A stretch of DNA of 64,000 bases from Candidatus Cloacimonadota bacterium (GCA_018433885.1 JAHDQK010000029.1:43805-107804), one strand, 5' to 3'; shown: positions 54,283-63,756, numbered from the stretch's first letter. The notes: a model not told the origin generated them from the letters alone. Program-made: numbers and translations.

Positions 54283-56802
54283 ATGAAACGCTATATAGTC
54301 TGCTTCTTGCTGCTGCTGGCACTTGTGCCGCAAATGCTTGCCAAACACTCTGATAAATTCTTGATCGGCACCTACACCTATTATCTGGACCCCTTCGAGT
54401 TCTTTCAGAGACAGCGCGAGACCTTTGCCCGCTATATGCAGGAGATGGGGTATAACAGCCACGTGATGGAGACAAACCAGAACGACAGAGATCTGGCAGC
54501 CGCCCTGGAAACCATGGATCGTTATGGCATCGATGCCTGGATCATCGACAGAGCTTATGTTCCGGATCCCAAAGACAACATGCACTACTCTCCCACGATG
54601 ATGTCCACCTCCAGCTATCAACGCTATGAAGCGGAATACAAGGACTCCTCGGAGCTAAACCCCGGAGACGCCACCGACAGCAGATTCTGGTACGCATCTC
54701 CAATGCAATATGGAACCGTGCGCACCGGAGAGGCGGTGAAAGCCCCGGAAGCTTCAAACGGATATGTGTGGCAAACCCGCCGCGGAACCCACAAAGCCGG
54801 CTATGCGATGGCAGACCTCACCTATCGCTGGAAAAACCTAAACGGCTATAGCGTACGCACCGGACACGAGTTCCAGTTCTATACCCACGGCAAACCAAAT
54901 TTCGAGGGTGAAAACATTTGGATCACCTATCGCTTCCGGATCAGTGATGTAGCGCCGGATACGCGTCCTGAAGACGCTCTGATCACATTTCAACCTGCTG
55001 GATACCCTCACTCTCCCACAGGCTTTGCTGCCAGCGCAAGCCCGGTAAGAGCCGCATCCCAAAAGGGCAAGAGCGCCGAGGTAGCCTTTACTCTTGAGGA
55101 TTATCGGAACTCGAAAAATCGCGATGGATACATGGAATACACCATCCAGGTACCATATCAGGAACTGATGGACGCCGGCTTGATTGAACGGATGAGCAGA
55201 ACTGTGCTGGCACTCACAAACCTGAATCCCCGCCTATACTGGCATGGTAACTGCACGCTTGATCTGGACTTTGTAGAAATGCGGGATCAGATCAGCCACG
55301 AATTGAAGGCGATGAAGCCGGAATTTGTGAAAGGAATCCAGAACCGTGCGCGCGACCTGATAAACAAAGGCAAAGGCAATGTGAGCGGAATCTACACCTT
55401 TGATGAACCGCACCAAGCTCAATTCGAAGGTTACCGGGTCATCCAAGACATCCTTTCGGAAGTGGGCATAAAGACCACCAGCGCTTGCTATGATTACCGC
55501 AAAGACTACGTGATTATCGATCCGGAGAAATCCCTCAGTTATGATCACCTGGATTCTTTTCTGAAACAGGTTCAACCCAAGATCTTTTGCCCGGATATCT
55601 ACCCGCTTCTTCCGCAGTTTGGCTTCAATCCCGGCTCACCAGACAAGAGATTTATCCAGAATGTCATCGACGAGAAGATGCTAACCGTATATAAGAAGGG
55701 CATCCAATACAAGCTGGAAGACCCCAGCCGCAAGTTTTACCCCGTGGTGCAAGCATTTGGCAGATGGCGCAAGGATGATCCGGACACCTGGACGCACTGG
55801 GTAATGCCCCCTTATGCTACCCAAAAAGCTCTGCTCTACTTGCCTCTTGCCTATGGTGTGGACGGAGTGTTTCACTATCGCCTGCACGCCTTCCAGACCG
55901 AAGATGGATATGGTGACTTCGTGGGGCTTGCCACCTATCCCGTAAACGACAGATACGTGGACCTCTTCGAATATCCCATAACGATGGACGCCATCATGCA
56001 CACAAACTCCAAGGTGAAGACCTACGGGGAGATCATCGCAACCTTGCGCTGGCTGGATGCTCACAGCGTGAATGCCGGTATCACCAAAGGCTATCGGATA
56101 CCCTCTGAGATGATGCTGAAGTCGCTTAGGGTAGAAGAACAAGACAACGCTCTGTACAGCGGATACATCCAGATGGGCTACTATCTCGGAGAACAGGATA
56201 ACCCCTGGCTGATCGCGGTCAATCGCCGCGGAAACTACTTCCAGCCCGGAGAGATAACCGAAGAAGTGCATGTCCACCCCCGGTTCTACGACCAATACTA
56301 CCCCCAGGCTGATCCTCAGACGCTTGAGATAGAGTTCTCCGCCGCTGCCTCCCGACGCTTCGGCAAATACATCGGGCTTTGGGATCCTTATAGTGGCGAA
56401 GTCATCGTGAGTGATGGCAAGAGCAAGACCATGCTGGAACTCCCCGCTGGAGAAGCCGGATTCTACAAAATGGTGCAAACCCTGCCTGCTCATTTGGACG
56501 AAAAGCTGAACCTGAAGAACGAAACGACCGTGTATGGTGATGTGGTTCTGGAAAAAGGCTCCAAGCTTATCATGAACAAGAAGTCACGCTTGATCTTGAG
56601 TGATGGCGCAAAACTGCTGGTATCCCCCGAAGCGGAGATCACTCTGGCGGGAACAATCGAGCTAAAGGGCAACGCTCAGATGCATGTTCTGGGCTATATG
56701 AAGAACAAAAATGCCAAGTTCATCACCAGCGAAGAATCCGTGTATCTGGATGAATCCCGACAGCCCAGATCATTCTTCAAACGTTTGTTTGGCATCAAGT
56801 AA
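54283..56802 (+). CDS. Secreted protein of unknown function, glycosidase-like middle and bactofilin-like C-terminus
   Basis: 839 residues. Signal peptide MKRYIVCFLLLLALVPQMLA. Residues about 80-340 form a region with beta-rich, carbohydrate-binding-like character. About 340-640 looks like a TIM barrel (GIYTFDEPHQAQFEGYRVIQ, IFCPDIYPLLPQFGFNPGSP, QKALLYLPLAYGVDGVFHYR), reminiscent of glycoside hydrolases but not assignable to a family by eye. The last ~110 residues (TTVYGDVVLEKGSKLIMNKK, LILSDGAKLLVSPEAEITLA) are strand repeats like a polymer-forming bactofilin solenoid. It precedes a Wzz-like gene by 9 nt, suggesting work on a cell-surface polysaccharide. Confidence 0.65.
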   Translation: MKRYIVCFLLLLALVPQMLAKHSDKFLIGTYTYYLDPFEFFQRQRETFARYMQEMGYNSHVMETNQNDRDLAAALETMDRYGIDAWIIDRAYVPDPKDNMHYSPTMMSTSSYQRYEAEYKDSSELNPGDATDSRFWYASPMQYGTVRTGEAVKAPEASNGYVWQTRRGTHKAGYAMADLTYRWKNLNGYSVRTGHEFQFYTHGKPNFEGENIWITYRFRISDVAPDTRPEDALITFQPAGYPHSPTGFAASASPVRAASQKGKSAEVAFTLEDYRNSKNRDGYMEYTIQVPYQELMDAGLIERMSRTVLALTNLNPRLYWHGNCTLDLDFVEMRDQISHELKAMKPEFVKGIQNRARDLINKGKGNVSGIYTFDEPHQAQFEGYRVIQDILSEVGIKTTSACYDYRKDYVIIDPEKSLSYDHLDSFLKQVQPKIFCPDIYPLLPQFGFNPGSPDKRFIQNVIDEKMLTVYKKGIQYKLEDPSRKFYPVVQAFGRWRKDDPDTWTHWVMPPYATQKALLYLPLAYGVDGVFHYRLHAFQTEDGYGDFVGLATYPVNDRYVDLFEYPITMDAIMHTNSKVKTYGEIIATLRWLDAHSVNAGITKGYRIPSEMMLKSLRVEEQDNALYSGYIQMGYYLGEQDNPWLIAVNRRGNYFQPGEITEEVHVHPRFYDQYYPQADPQTLEIEFSAAASRRFGKYIGLWDPYSGEVIVSDGKSKTMLELPAGEAGFYKMVQTLPAHLDEKLNLKNETTVYGDVVLEKGSKLIMNKKSRLILSDGAKLLVSPEAEITLAGTIELKGNAQMHVLGYMKNKNAKFITSEESVYLDESRQPRSFFKRLFGIK

Positions 56803-56811
56803 GGAACGCGG

Positions 56812-57999
56812 ATGGAAGCGAACAAGCTCGATTTATTTGAACTGATCAGAATCTTGGCAGCCCGAAAGTGGGTGGTGATCTGGATCACTTCGCTGATTGC
56901 CGCCGGCTTGGTTGCCTACAGCCTGCTAACCCCCCAAATCTTTGCCTCCAGAGCAAGTTTCTTCGCCGTGGGAGAGGATAGCGCGCAGCTGCCTTTGAAC
57001 ATCCCCGGCCTCTCCGGTCTGGCATCCAGCTTGATGGGTTCCAGCTCCACACCGCAGGCAGAAAACTTCGTAACCGTAATGCGCTCCCGCACCTTTTCCG
57101 AGGATGTAATCCGCCGCTTCAATCTGATAGAATACTTTGAATACGACCATGCCGACAGCCTGCGGAATCTGGACGACGCTCTCGAAACCCTCCGTGGCGA
57201 AGTGATCAGCATGGATTTTGATACCACCAGCGGTCTGGTCGTCATCCGTGCCCGCACCAAGGACAAACAGCTTTCGCTGGATATCGTGAACTACTATTTA
57301 GAACGGCTGGACCGTTATAACCGCTCCCAGAAACTTACCCAGGGCAAGCTGAACCGGGAATTTCTGGAAGGCAGAGTGCTGGAGATCCGCGCCAAGCTGG
57401 ATTCTTTGATCGTGGAGAACCAGAAGTTCCAAGAACGGAGCAATGCCATCAGCCTGGAAACGCAAGCCAAAGCCATCGTGGAATCCTACAGCGATTTGAT
57501 CGCGGAGAGCATGAAGGCAGAAATTGCGCTGGAACTGGTGAAGGCAAACTACGGTGCTCAGAGCCCCTTGGTAAAAGAAGCGGAGCTACGTTTGGACCAC
57601 CTTAAGCGTCAAATCCGCGAGTTGGAAGCCAGCGGCAAGACCCCTCAATATCTGATCAATATTGGCAAACTCCCCAAGCTCACCGCAGACTATATGCGCT
57701 TGGAGATGGATCTGAAGATTTATCAAAGCGTATTTACCTTCATATACCCCCAATACGAGGCTGCCCGGCTCTCGGAACTGAAGGATATGCCCACCCTCGA
57801 GATATTGGATCACCCCCGGCTTGCCGGAAGAAGAGACTATCCCAAGCGCGCTCAGATCTGCATCATCGGCACTATTCTGGGCTTCATGTTTGCCGCGATG
57901 GTGGCTTTTACCCTGGAACTGATGAAACGCCACAAACATAGATTGGCAGAGATCAAAGCCAGCTTTCTGAAGCAAGGTGGAGACGGACAAAATGGATGA
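56812..57999 (+). CDS. Wzz-like polysaccharide chain-length/export protein
   Basis: 395 residues. Two transmembrane helices, near 19-38 (VVIWITSLIAAGLVAYSLL) and near 346-365 (ICIIGTILGFMFAAMVAFTL), flank a long periplasmic coiled-coil region (RVLEIRAKLDSLIVENQKFQ and LRLDHLKRQIRELEASG). The Pro-rich stretch before the second helix is typical of polysaccharide co-polymerases (Wzz/GNVR). No tyrosine kinase domain is attached. It overlaps the mazG start by 8 nt. Confidence 0.85.
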   Translation: MEANKLDLFELIRILAARKWVVIWITSLIAAGLVAYSLLTPQIFASRASFFAVGEDSAQLPLNIPGLSGLASSLMGSSSTPQAENFVTVMRSRTFSEDVIRRFNLIEYFEYDHADSLRNLDDALETLRGEVISMDFDTTSGLVVIRARTKDKQLSLDIVNYYLERLDRYNRSQKLTQGKLNREFLEGRVLEIRAKLDSLIVENQKFQERSNAISLETQAKAIVESYSDLIAESMKAEIALELVKANYGAQSPLVKEAELRLDHLKRQIRELEASGKTPQYLINIGKLPKLTADYMRLEMDLKIYQSVFTFIYPQYEAARLSELKDMPTLEILDHPRLAGRRDYPKRAQICIIGTILGFMFAAMVAFTLELMKRHKHRLAEIKASFLKQGGDGQNG

Positions 58000-58756
58000 G
58001 TTTCAGAAACTGGTGGATATCGTAGCCGCCTTGCGGGATCCCCAAAACGGCTGTCCCTGGGATATCAAGCAAACTCCCGAAAGCCTGGTGCCAAACTTTA
58101 TCGAAGAACTCTATGAGGTGGTGGAAGCCATCGAAGAAAAGGACGGCGCTGCCCTGAAAGAAGAACTGGGAGATCTTACCCTGCACATAGTGTTCCAAGC
58201 TCAGATCGCCCGCGAAAAGGGTGATTTTGCCATGCCAGACGTGCTGAACGCCATCACGGACAAGCTGGTGCGCCGCCATCCTCATGTCTTTGGTGAACTG
58301 GAAATCCATGATGCCGATGGCGTAAAAATGAATTGGGAACGCATCAAAAAGCGCGAGAAATCGGAGCGGGAAAGTGTTTTGGACGGAATTCCCCGTGCTT
58401 TGCCTGCGCTTATTCAGGCACAACGCATTCAAGAAAAAGCCGCTTCGGTGGGCTTTGATTGGCAGGAGCTGAAGCCCGTGCTTGCCAAGATCCAGGAAGA
58501 GCATGAAGAGCTTTTGGAGGCTTTGAGCGCGGAAGACGAAATGGCAATCCGCGAGGAACTGGGAGATCTGATCTTCAGCATTGTGAACCTTGCCCGCAAG
58601 CTCGGCATAGATTCAGAAGCTGCATTGAAGGACACCACACGCAAATTCTATCGCCGCTTCCGCCACGTGGAAGAGCAATACAAAGACGGAGATATCCATG
58701 AAGCAAGCCTTGCGGAACTTGACTCCCACTGGGAAGCAGCCAAATCGCGCCAATAG
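57992..58756 (+). CDS. mazG: MazG nucleoside triphosphate pyrophosphohydrolase
   Basis: 254 residues from the ATG at 57992. Two MazG repeats: the first with GCPWDIKQTPESLVPNFIEE and AALKEELGDLTLHIVFQAQI, the second with KIQEEHEELLEALSAEDEMA and IREELGDLIFSIVNLARKLG. The ExxE...ExxD metal motifs are kept in both. Hydrolyses NTPs (and ppGpp in some bacteria) to NMP and pyrophosphate. Its 3' end overlaps the next gene by 59 nt. Confidence 0.92.
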   Translation: MDEFQKLVDIVAALRDPQNGCPWDIKQTPESLVPNFIEELYEVVEAIEEKDGAALKEELGDLTLHIVFQAQIAREKGDFAMPDVLNAITDKLVRRHPHVFGELEIHDADGVKMNWERIKKREKSERESVLDGIPRALPALIQAQRIQEKAASVGFDWQELKPVLAKIQEEHEELLEALSAEDEMAIREELGDLIFSIVNLARKLGIDSEAALKDTTRKFYRRFRHVEEQYKDGDIHEASLAELDSHWEAAKSRQ

Positions 58757-60248
58757 ATACCATCTGTTGCGCCTCTACCTGGTGCTGGGCAGCCTGCTGA
58801 TCTTCGTATTCTTCGGAATCTACACGCAGGTACTGGTACAAAAAGCAAAGCAGGAACAGGAGTTTGTCCCCCGCATCTTCGCCAAATATATCGCCTACAC
58901 GGATGGCTATTTACGAGCCGCGGAAAAGTATGCGCAACTACTCACGGAAGTAAGCTCCAAATACCTGCAATTCACTGCGCAGAGGGATTTTCAACAGCAG
59001 CTTTGGGATTATATCTCCACGGAGTTTATGCAAGAGAACCCGATCCCGATCATAGTAACGGACGAAAACATGATCCCTCTGGTCTGGAAAAACGTGGATG
59101 TAAGCCCGGATAGCCTGTTCATGGATCTCTCCCGGGAATCCCAATATCGGCTAAGCGAATTGATGTCACGCATGGTGCAGACCCCTTTGGTGGACGAAAA
59201 CAGGCTCACCGGTTATGCCTTCTATCGCCGCCCCATCTCTTTTGAGCAGTTTATCAAAAACATCGATTACGAGATCATCGTGACCGATCGCAATCGCGAG
59301 CCACTCTTCTGGCGAAATGTGGAAGTAGATGAAGGCGCGCGGTTTCATCAACTGCCCATCGAAGATCAGTTTGATCTGCTTTCGCGCCAATCCTCGATGA
59401 CGGAGATCCCGCTTTCCAACGAAGCTGATTCTCTGGGCTTCATCTATTTTACAAATCCCCAATCCCTTTCCTACATCCGCTACATCATCATCCTGGAGCT
59501 TTTCCTTGCGCTGATGGTGGTCTTCTTTGGCAGCTATGGACTTTTGTTATTGAAACGTACCGAAAAGGACACCCTCTGGGTGAGCCTCGCCAAGGAAACC
59601 GCCCACCAGTTTGGAACTCCCATCACTTCACTGATGGGCTGGATCGATTATATGGCAGAAAGCCCTGCAGAGGGCATCACCCGCCCGGATATGCCCCAGA
59701 TTCTGGATTTCATGCGGGCAGACCTGAACCATCTGCGCAACATCGCCTCGCGCTTTGGTAAAGTAGGCAGCATCACCAAGCTGGAACCTCAGAACCTGCA
59801 CAACATCCTTTTCAGCGTAGTGGAGTATTTTAGACATCGGATGCCACATCTGGGCTCCCGCATCGATATCCACCTGATCAGCAAGATCGAAACCGTGGAT
59901 GTGTTGATGGATATGGAATTGATCAAATGGACTCTTGAGAACCTGATCAAAAACTGTGTGGACGCGATGTCCGGCAAGGGTGGAAACATCATTCTTACCG
60001 CCACTCAGAAAGATAACTTCGTATATATCCACATTCGTGATGAAGGCAAAGGCATCCCCCGCTCCCAATGGAAAAAGGTCTTTGACCCGGGAGTTACCAC
60101 CAAGACCCGCGGCTGGGGCTTGGGGTTAAGTTTGGCAAAGCGCATCATCGAAGAATATCATCAAGGCCGCATCAGGGTAGTGGAAAGCGCCATCAACGAA
60201 GGCACCACCATCGAGATCAAGCTGCATGCCGCAAAAACAGCGAGGTAA
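58698..60248 (+). CDS. Sensor histidine kinase with duplicated extracytoplasmic module
   Basis: 516 residues. Transmembrane helices near 25-47 and 262-285. The periplasmic part contains two similar units: IIVTDENMIPLVWKNVDV (residues 118-135, then LTGYAFYRR) and IIVTDRNREPLFWRNVEV (193-210, then LGFIYFTN). H-box: VSLAKETAHQFGTPITSLMG with H303. HATPase: LENLIKNCVDAMSGKGGNI, RDEGKGIPRSQWKKVFDPGV and GWGLGLSLAKRIIEEY. The start at 58698 has GGAG six bases upstream, so the 59-nt overlap with mazG looks real. No response regulator is adjacent. Confidence 0.88.
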   Translation: MKQALRNLTPTGKQPNRANRYHLLRLYLVLGSLLIFVFFGIYTQVLVQKAKQEQEFVPRIFAKYIAYTDGYLRAAEKYAQLLTEVSSKYLQFTAQRDFQQQLWDYISTEFMQENPIPIIVTDENMIPLVWKNVDVSPDSLFMDLSRESQYRLSELMSRMVQTPLVDENRLTGYAFYRRPISFEQFIKNIDYEIIVTDRNREPLFWRNVEVDEGARFHQLPIEDQFDLLSRQSSMTEIPLSNEADSLGFIYFTNPQSLSYIRYIIILELFLALMVVFFGSYGLLLLKRTEKDTLWVSLAKETAHQFGTPITSLMGWIDYMAESPAEGITRPDMPQILDFMRADLNHLRNIASRFGKVGSITKLEPQNLHNILFSVVEYFRHRMPHLGSRIDIHLISKIETVDVLMDMELIKWTLENLIKNCVDAMSGKGGNIILTATQKDNFVYIHIRDEGKGIPRSQWKKVFDPGVTTKTRGWGLGLSLAKRIIEEYHQGRIRVVESAINEGTTIEIKLHAAKTAR

Positions 60249-60251
60249 TTT

Positions 60252-61760
60252 ATGGAAATGGTACTTAGCCGCCAAGAAATGCAGGAAATGGATCGTCTCA
60301 CCATCTCCGAATTTGGCATTCCCGCCGAGACTCTGATGGAAGTAGCCGGTGCCAAGTGCGCAGAGATCATCCGCAACGTAATCCCCCAAGATCTGGATAA
60401 CGGAGTGGTAATACTCTGCGGCAGCGGCAATAACGGCGGAGATGGTTATGTGATAGCCCGCCACTTGTTCGAGGTTACGGAATCCATTTTGATCCTCAGC
60501 CTGGGCAAACCACCCATCGGTAAAGAAGCCCGGATGAACCGCGAACGCTGTGAAAAGCTGGATATCACCATCGTCGATGTGCCAGATGCCAAGACGTGGG
60601 AGATATTCAAAGAAACCACCCCATCGGAGTTCGCTTTGGTGATCGACGCCGTCTATGGCATCGGTTTCAAGGGAAAATTACCGGCTTTTGTGGAGGACGT
60701 TCTTAATACCTTCAGATACAGCTCTTTGAACATGGTCGCCATCGATATCCCTTCCGGAGCAGACGCGAACAATGGTACCGGCTATGTGTATCGCGCGGAT
60801 ATGACTCTTGCCATCGAAGAATATAAATATGGCCATCTCCTAAATCAAGGTCCTGCCCATTGTGGTATATTGCAACGCGTTCCGATAGGCATTCCAGTTA
60901 TCTACAAAGAAACCGCCCCTGGTGTATTGCAAGACTTCTTCATCTCCCCCTTTCGCAGAGAAGATGCCCACAAGGGAAATTTTGGCAGAATATATGTAAT
61001 CGGCGGCAGCACAGGCTACACCGGTAGTGCACGCTTGTGCGCAAAAGCAGCTCTCCGCTCCGGAGCCGGATTGGTACACATCATGTCCCGCAGGGAAGTA
61101 ATCTGCCACTACGCCGCCTTTGCGGATGAAGTAATGAATTTTCAGATTCCGGAAGACCCCCAAGGCATGCCGGATGCCGAAGCTGTCTTGGATAAACTTG
61201 CCAATGCGGATTGCATCGTAATAGGACCCGGAATGGGGCTCGATGCCTATGCCCAAAACCTTCTGGAGATCGTAGTAACCAATGCGAAATGTCCATTGGT
61301 GATCGATGCGGACGCCATCACCCTGCTGGCGCGAAGCCCGGCGCTGTATCCCAAATTAAAGAGCGACAATGTGGTTCTTACTCCCCATCCGGGAGAGTTT
61401 TGCCGCTTGGCTGCCATCAATCCCGAGCAATTGACCCAAGACCCCGCCGGCGAAGTTCTGCGCTTGCAAGAAGCCTGGGGCTGCACCTTGTTGCTGAAGG
61501 GACACACCACGATGTGCTGCTCTACCGACGAGCTTAATTTTATCCGCACCGGAAACGATGCCCTTGCCACTGGTGGCAGCGGGGACATTCTGGCAGGGAT
61601 CATCGCCTCCTTCATCGGTCAGAATCTGCATCCCTCCATTGCCGCCACCAGCGCCGCTTTCTTGATGGGTAGGACGGCGGAAAAACTTTCTGGAAAAAGA
61701 AAAAGCTACAGCATCCTACCTTCAGATATTATTGAACATTTGGGAGACCTCGATGAATAA
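60252..61760 (+). CDS. nnr: Bifunctional NAD(P)H-hydrate epimerase/dehydratase
   Basis: 502 residues. The N-terminal YjeF epimerase domain (about 1-215: QEMDRLTISEFGIPAETLME, CGSGNNGGDGYVIARHLF, VAIDIPSGADANNGTGYV) is fused to a C-terminal ADP-dependent dehydratase of the ribokinase-like fold (from about 235: YVIGGSTGYTGSARLCAKAA, VVLTPHPGEFCRLAAIN, LLLKGHTTMCCSTDELNFI, GNDALATGGSGDILAGIIAS). Repairs damaged NAD(P)H hydrates. Overlaps the next gene by 8 nt. Confidence 0.95.
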   Translation: MEMVLSRQEMQEMDRLTISEFGIPAETLMEVAGAKCAEIIRNVIPQDLDNGVVILCGSGNNGGDGYVIARHLFEVTESILILSLGKPPIGKEARMNRERCEKLDITIVDVPDAKTWEIFKETTPSEFALVIDAVYGIGFKGKLPAFVEDVLNTFRYSSLNMVAIDIPSGADANNGTGYVYRADMTLAIEEYKYGHLLNQGPAHCGILQRVPIGIPVIYKETAPGVLQDFFISPFRREDAHKGNFGRIYVIGGSTGYTGSARLCAKAALRSGAGLVHIMSRREVICHYAAFADEVMNFQIPEDPQGMPDAEAVLDKLANADCIVIGPGMGLDAYAQNLLEIVVTNAKCPLVIDADAITLLARSPALYPKLKSDNVVLTPHPGEFCRLAAINPEQLTQDPAGEVLRLQEAWGCTLLLKGHTTMCCSTDELNFIRTGNDALATGGSGDILAGIIASFIGQNLHPSIAATSAAFLMGRTAEKLSGKRKSYSILPSDIIEHLGDLDE

Positions 61761-62352
61761 ACTGGCTGCCATGAATACTCCGATATTCTGGGCGGAAGGG
61801 CATCCCGGAGCCTTGAACCGAGATAACTGGAAACTCGAGATCAAGGGTCTGTGCGACAACCCCGTGACCCTGAACTGGAATCAACTGATGGAGCTTAGTT
61901 CAACCACAGTGAACGCCCGCCTCACCAGCGTGACCCGCTGGTCTGTGTATGGCGCATGGACCGGCATCGCCCTCAGCACCTTGATGAATCTGGTAAAAAT
62001 GCAGGCATCCTGCAAATTCCTGCGCTTTTGGTCGGTTGGAGAAATCTACGACACCTCCATCCCAGTGGATATTGCGCTAAAAGAACGCTCCCTGGCAGCT
62101 TGGGCGTTTGACGATGAATTTCTCAGCGAAGACTATGGCGGGCCCATCCGTGCCCTGATACCATATCTTTGGGGTTATAAATCTGCCAAGAGCATAGTTC
62201 GCATCGAGCTTATGGGCTACTACGTTCCAGGATTTTGGGAACTGCGCGGCTATACAGATAGTGCCGAAATCGAAGCCGGTTTGTGCCGGGATATCAACGA
62301 CGGCGGCGCTCTGAAGAATATCCCTGGCGGGGAAGTGGTGGATTTTATCTAA
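61753..62352 (+). CDS. Oxidoreductase molybdopterin-binding-like protein lacking the Mo-ligand cysteine
   Basis: 199 residues from the ATG at 61753 (GGGAG upstream). The sulfite-oxidase/YedY-like domain is recognisable: WKLEIKGLCDNPVTLNWNQL, SVTRWSVYGAWTGIALSTLM, AWAFDDEFLSEDYGGPIRAL, GYKSAKSIVRIELMGYYVPG and FWELRGYTDSAEIEAGL. In the family the segment before TRWS normally reads CVTRWS, with the cysteine binding molybdenum. Here it reads SVTRWS (codon AGC). No signal peptide, so cytoplasmic. Could bind molybdopterin differently or have lost catalysis. Confidence 0.8.
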   Translation: MNKLAAMNTPIFWAEGHPGALNRDNWKLEIKGLCDNPVTLNWNQLMELSSTTVNARLTSVTRWSVYGAWTGIALSTLMNLVKMQASCKFLRFWSVGEIYDTSIPVDIALKERSLAAWAFDDEFLSEDYGGPIRALIPYLWGYKSAKSIVRIELMGYYVPGFWELRGYTDSAEIEAGLCRDINDGGALKNIPGGEVVDFI

Positions 62353-63267
62353 ATGAAGCTCTGGATCACCTATCTCCGCGCCATCGGAGCGATGTTCTGC
62401 TGGGCAATCACTTTTGTGTGGTACAAAATCGCTTACGAAACCTATCTGCCTTATGAAGTTGTGTTTCTGCGTCTACTACTTGCTTCGATCCTGCTCTTTG
62501 CCATCATGGTAATCAGCCGACACTGGCAAAAGATGGATCGGAAAGACCTCTGGCGCATGATGATAGTAGCATTTTTTGAACCTTTCCTATATTTCAATGG
62601 CGAAGCCAATGGCATGCAGTTTGTTTCCAGCTCCCTGGGTAGCATCATCATCGCCACCATCCCCATCTTTGCCGCCATCGGCGCTTGGCTGCTACTCAAA
62701 GAACGGCTCAGCATCTACGTGATTCTGGGCGTAATAGTTTCCTGCTTGGGAGTAGGCATCATGAGCTTTGGCGGGGGTGATCTTCATGCCACATTAAAGG
62801 GGATTATGTTTCTGGCGCTGGCAATATTCGGAGCGGTGGGCTATGGACTCACTGTGCGCCCCCTAACCCTTAAATACAGCACCCTCACCATAGTAGCCTA
62901 TCAATCCTTTTTTGGAGCCATTTACTTTCTACCCATGTTCATCTATTTTGAAGGCAACCATTTTTTGCACGTAACCCACAGCGCGCGTGGAATATATACC
63001 ATCGTGGCAATGTCCCTCTTTGCCACCATCGGTGCCTTTGCATTATTCACGGATGTGATCCGCAGCTTGGGCGTTGCAAAATCCAACATCTTCACAAACC
63101 TGATCCCGGTCTTCACGGTGGTGCTGGCATTCATCATCCTGGGAGATCCGATCAGCCTGCGTACCATCGTGGGACTCTCCCTCACTCTGCTGGGCTTGGT
63201 GCTCTCTCAATATGCTGACCTCAAGAAACTCAAGCAACGGTATGTGCTGGGAAAGGCAGAGAAATAG
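62353..63267 (+). CDS. EamA/DMT-superfamily transporter
   Basis: 304 residues with ten transmembrane helices in two EamA repeats (first: CWAITFVWYKIAYETYLPYE, SLGSIIIATIPIFAAIGAWL; second: AVGYGLTVRPLTLKYSTLTI, LIPVFTVVLAFIILGDPISL). Drug/metabolite exporter family; substrate cannot be inferred. The ATG directly follows the stop of the preceding gene, so it is translated from the same mRNA. Confidence 0.88.
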   Translation: MKLWITYLRAIGAMFCWAITFVWYKIAYETYLPYEVVFLRLLLASILLFAIMVISRHWQKMDRKDLWRMMIVAFFEPFLYFNGEANGMQFVSSSLGSIIIATIPIFAAIGAWLLLKERLSIYVILGVIVSCLGVGIMSFGGGDLHATLKGIMFLALAIFGAVGYGLTVRPLTLKYSTLTIVAYQSFFGAIYFLPMFIYFEGNHFLHVTHSARGIYTIVAMSLFATIGAFALFTDVIRSLGVAKSNIFTNLIPVFTVVLAFIILGDPISLRTIVGLSLTLLGLVLSQYADLKKLKQRYVLGKAEK

Positions 63268-63333
63268 CCCAAAAAATACCTTTTGTTTCGCGGCTCTTTG
63301 GACTTCATGATTTCGGTGGATGCGATAAACCAA

Positions 63334-63366
63334 CCCAATCCAACCGAATTGGGGTTACCATTTTTT
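63334..63366 (+). terminator. Possible terminator after the EamA gene
   Basis: CCCAAT (63334-63339) with ATTGGG (63348-63353); a run of six T (63361-63366) follows after 7 nt. Stem short and T run displaced, so only tentative. Confidence 0.35.
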
Positions 63367-63437
63367 CACGTGTTTATAACATGGATCCCGGTTTTGTGTC
63401 GCCCCTACATAACTATAATCCAGAAAATCTATTCCAG

Positions 63438-63525
63438 CCCATTTCTCGAAGACATCGCCTTGGCGTCCTGCAGAAGTGCCGACTGCATGAAGACGGCTTC
63501 GCGACTGGTGGGATCAATGGGGATG
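63438..63525. repeat. Dispersed intergenic repeat, copy C
   Basis: Ungapped match in layout to copies A and B: CCCATT, GAAGACAT ten bases later, 25 nt, then GACTGCAT (63481) and GGATCAATGGGGATG at the end. Nothing else was recognised in 63526-63676. Confidence 0.6.
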
Positions 63526-63676
63526 CTTAGGATGGCAGAACCAGCCTCTTGCAGAGTGATGTTACACGTCAAACGGACAACCCAAAACCTAGCTTACCTC
63601 TAAAGCGATAGTAGTCCCCGCTAACACAAGCACGCTCATCCCAAATCCCCATGGAAATTGCTGGAACAATTTGTTC

Positions 63677-63705
63677 TTGACGTATATGCGGCTTTTGAAG
63701 ATTGT
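63677..63705 (+). promoter_or_regulatory. Candidate promoter of the last gene
   Basis: TTGACG (63677-63682), 17-nt spacer, GATTGT; TGTAAT three bases further is a better -10 at a longer spacing. Confidence 0.3.
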
Positions 63706-63756
63706 AATACACTCAAAGACTTCTTTGTGAAACAAACCCATTAGGGGAGATACAAT

